The notes under the pieces are model-generated. The model did not search any database, was not told the DNA's origin, and was given only the letters and a program-made list of their open reading frames with translations. Below are positions 6,320-7,686 of a stretch of 7,686 nucleotides of DNA, piece after piece. The stretch's first letter is position 1. Each line of letters starts with the position of its first letter. Origin of the DNA: NBML01 sp029939535 (lineage in GTDB: Bacteria > Desulfobacterota > Desulfobacteria > Desulfobacterales > Desulfobacteraceae). The translations under genes were made by a program, and so were the position numbers. The stretch lies in the NCBI GenBank assembly GCA_029939535.1, contig JAOZST010000183.1:1-7686 (forward strand), given 5' to 3'.

Positions 6320-7219
6320 ATGAATAAACAGGATACCATAAAAAACAGGATTCGAAAAGTTACCCTGATCGGTCTTTTTGCCAATATTATCCTGTCTGTG
6401 ATCAAATTTATCATTGGCACCCTGGGAAACAGCCAGGCAGTGGTAGCAGATGCTTTGCACAGTTTTTCAGACACCTCCTCGGACTTTGTTATCCTGTTCG
6501 GGGTAAAATACTGGACAGCACCACCAGATGAATCCCACCCCTTTGGTCACCAAAAGATAGAATCCTTTGTCACCATTATCATTGGGCTGATCCTCCTGGC
6601 AGTGGCATCAGGTATTGGGTACAATGCGATTTTATCCCTGATGAACAAATCCCAGGCAAGCCTGACCTGGATGGTCATTCTAGGCCCGGTCCTGTCATTT
6701 ATTGTCAAGGAAATCATGTTCAGGATCACCTACAAAGTAGGGATTGAAACCAATGCATCCTCGGTAAAGGCCAATGCCTGGCACCATAGGACAGATGCCC
6801 TGTCTTCCATTCCAGTTCTTGTGGCTGTTGCTGCCTCTCTAATAAACCCGAAACTGGCCTTTCTGGATCAGGTGGGGGCCATCATCGTTTCTGTGTTCAT
6901 CATCAAAGTCGGTCTGGATATCCTTTTCACAAGCATCAATGAACTTTTGGATATTGGTATGCCAAAGCAGGAACTTTTATCCATTGAAAAGGCTATCATA
7001 TCCAATGCCAATGTCAGGGGGGTTCATAAAATTCGGACCCGGAAACTGGCTGGTTCTTTTTATATAGATCTGCACCTGGAAGTGGACGGCTCCCTGACGG
7101 TTGTTGCAGGCCATCGCATATCTGAAACCGTCAAGCAAACCCTCATTGAAAAAAACAGCCGGATCATTGATGTCATGGTGCATCTGGAGCCGGCCTCCCC
7201 AAAAAAAATAAGGGAATAA
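6320..7219 (+). CDS. Cation diffusion facilitator (CDF) family metal transporter
   Basis: The 299-residue protein is a full-length CDF exporter, a dimeric inner-membrane antiporter that expels divalent metals in exchange for protons. Six membrane segments can be placed in about residues 12-205, followed by the cytoplasmic C-terminal domain (about 212-299). Metal-site motifs are H47-x3-D51 in ADALHSFSDTSSD (segment 2) and H155-x3-D159 in AWHHRTDALSS (segment 5). The loop signature HPFGHQKIE at 73-81 is also present. A His-x3-Asp pair in segment 2 is more typical of zinc-type than of iron/manganese-type members (Asp-x3-Asp), but the metal remains a guess. The gene starts 15 bases after the transglutaminase stop with no clear ribosome site or promoter, so it probably shares that transcript. 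No terminator hairpin is evident after its stop. Confidence 0.93.
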   Translation: MNKQDTIKNRIRKVTLIGLFANIILSVIKFIIGTLGNSQAVVADALHSFSDTSSDFVILFGVKYWTAPPDESHPFGHQKIESFVTIIIGLILLAVASGIGYNAILSLMNKSQASLTWMVILGPVLSFIVKEIMFRITYKVGIETNASSVKANAWHHRTDALSSIPVLVAVAASLINPKLAFLDQVGAIIVSVFIIKVGLDILFTSINELLDIGMPKQELLSIEKAIISNANVRGVHKIRTRKLAGSFYIDLHLEVDGSLTVVAGHRISETVKQTLIEKNSRIIDVMVHLEPASPKKIRE

Positions 7220-7252
7220 AAAAAACTATCCTGGTTGTAATTTGATTTTATA

Positions 7253-7283
7253 TTGAATTTTTATGCTACATTGTGATACACAA
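7253..7283 (+). promoter_or_regulatory. Candidate promoter with overlapping TTGTG/CACAA inverted repeat before the MOSC gene
   Basis: TTGAAT (7253-7258) could serve as a -35, with GATACA (7275-7280) as a poor -10 that is helped by an upstream TG (TGTGATACA) at a spacing of 16. The same place holds a perfect inverted repeat, TTGTG-ATA-CACAA (7271-7283), positioned so that a bound regulator would block or affect RNA polymerase. The arrangement resembles the pepA candidate, which also has TGTGATA. The rest of the 108-base gap is plain AT-rich DNA. Confidence 0.3.
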
Positions 7284-7314
7284 CCCCTTGAATATATGCA
7301 AATAAATAATTTAC

Positions 7315-7319
7315 AGGAG
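7315..7319 (+). promoter_or_regulatory. Ribosome binding site of the MOSC gene
   Basis: AGGAG lies 8 bases before the ATG at 7328, an ideal spacing. It supports a real gene here even though the reading frame is cut by the window edge. Confidence 0.75.
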
Positions 7320-7327
7320 TAAATAAC

Positions 7328-7686
7328 ATGAAAATAGTCTCCATTGCCATCAGCAAGAAAAAAGGCACCATTAAAAAATGTATTGACCAGGCTGAACTTA
7401 TCAAAAACCACGGCATCAAAGAAGATGCCCATGCCGGCGACTGGCACAGGCAGATAAGCTTTCTTGCGGCTGAAAGCATTGAAAAAGCAGGAACCAGCGA
7501 TTTTAAACTCAATTTTGGTGATTTTGCTGAAAATATTGCCACAACAGGCATTGACTGGAAGTCACAGAGAATAGGACAAAGGGTAAAACTCGGGACAGAT
7601 ACCCTGGTCGAAATCACCCAGATTGGGAAAGAATGCCATAAAAAATGTGCCATCTATTACCGCACAGGGGATTGCATTATGCCCAA
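7328..7686 (+). CDS. MOSC-domain protein, 3' end cut off by the window
   Basis: The first 119 residues are visible, and the frame is open to the edge. It begins MKIVSIAISKKKGTIKK and contains EDAHAGDWHRQISFL, NFGDFAENI, and the Cys-rich end GKECHKKCAIYYRTGDCIMP with C103, C107 and C116. These mark the small standalone MOSC proteins of anaerobes. MOSC domains are named after the molybdenum cofactor sulfurase C-terminus and are thought to handle sulfur bound to a conserved cysteine for metal-sulfur or molybdopterin-type cofactors. In this group the domain usually ends at about 145-155 residues, and some relatives are fused to a MogA-like molybdopterin-binding domain; which applies cannot be seen. 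A good ribosome site and an AT-rich leader suggest a new transcription unit after the CDF gene. Confidence 0.85.
   Translation, partial: MKIVSIAISKKKGTIKKCIDQAELIKNHGIKEDAHAGDWHRQISFLAAESIEKAGTSDFKLNFGDFAENIATTGIDWKSQRIGQRVKLGTDTLVEITQIGKECHKKCAIYYRTGDCIMP

Noticed and set aside
7220..7252. Terminator after the CDF transporter gene
   Set aside because: The A-run and T-rich stretch do not enclose any GC-rich stem. I could not pair a hairpin of useful strength.
7261..7653. Minus-strand frame of 130 codons opposite the MOSC gene
   Set aside because: The plus strand has a well-spaced AGGAG and clear MOSC motifs, while the minus frame has no recognisable domain. It would also run across the AT-rich intergenic gap.

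Overview
The window reads as a piece of a Gram-negative, probably strictly anaerobic chromosome. A sulfate reducer of the Desulfobacterota (Desulfobacter/Desulfobacula type) is my best guess. That is an inference from the moderate GC content, A-rich intergenic DNA and the style of the proteins, in particular the small Cys-rich MOSC protein and the short TrmO; no marker gene is present to settle it. I see no rRNA, tRNA, CRISPR array, insertion sequence or phage gene. All seven genes belong to known families.

Layout. On the minus strand at the left edge is a complete short TrmO/TsaA-type gene (1-501). It is divergent from a plus-strand run that fills the rest of the window. An AT-rich intergenic stretch (502-733) separates it from pepA, an M17 leucyl aminopeptidase with every metal and catalytic residue in place (734-2269). 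Next comes an 86-base gap with two consecutive inverted repeats, a tandem heptamer array and a perfect 12-base palindrome touching the next start codon.

The core is a three-gene cluster: a MoxR-type AAA+ ATPase (2356-3276), a short membrane-anchored DUF58 protein (3327-4244) and a TgpA-like multipass transglutaminase (4241-6304) whose GTG start overlaps the DUF58 stop. A cation diffusion facilitator transporter (6320-7219) follows after only 15 bases and is probably co-transcribed. After a 108-base AT-rich gap a MOSC-domain gene begins (7328) and runs off the right edge.

How the genes fit together. MoxR, DUF58 and TgpA form a recurrent bacterial trio. MoxR ATPases are thought to act as chaperones for partner proteins, DUF58 is a VWA-like partner, and TgpA is an inner-membrane protein with a periplasmic transglutaminase-like domain; the natural substrate is not established. 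The metal exporter may only share the transcript. PepA, TrmO and the MOSC protein look like independent peptide-turnover, tRNA-modification and molybdenum/sulfur-related functions. The less ordinary signals are non-coding: the repeat and palindrome region before moxR, the symmetric TATAAT element between the divergent genes, and an inverted repeat before the MOSC gene. I found no clear undescribed system.
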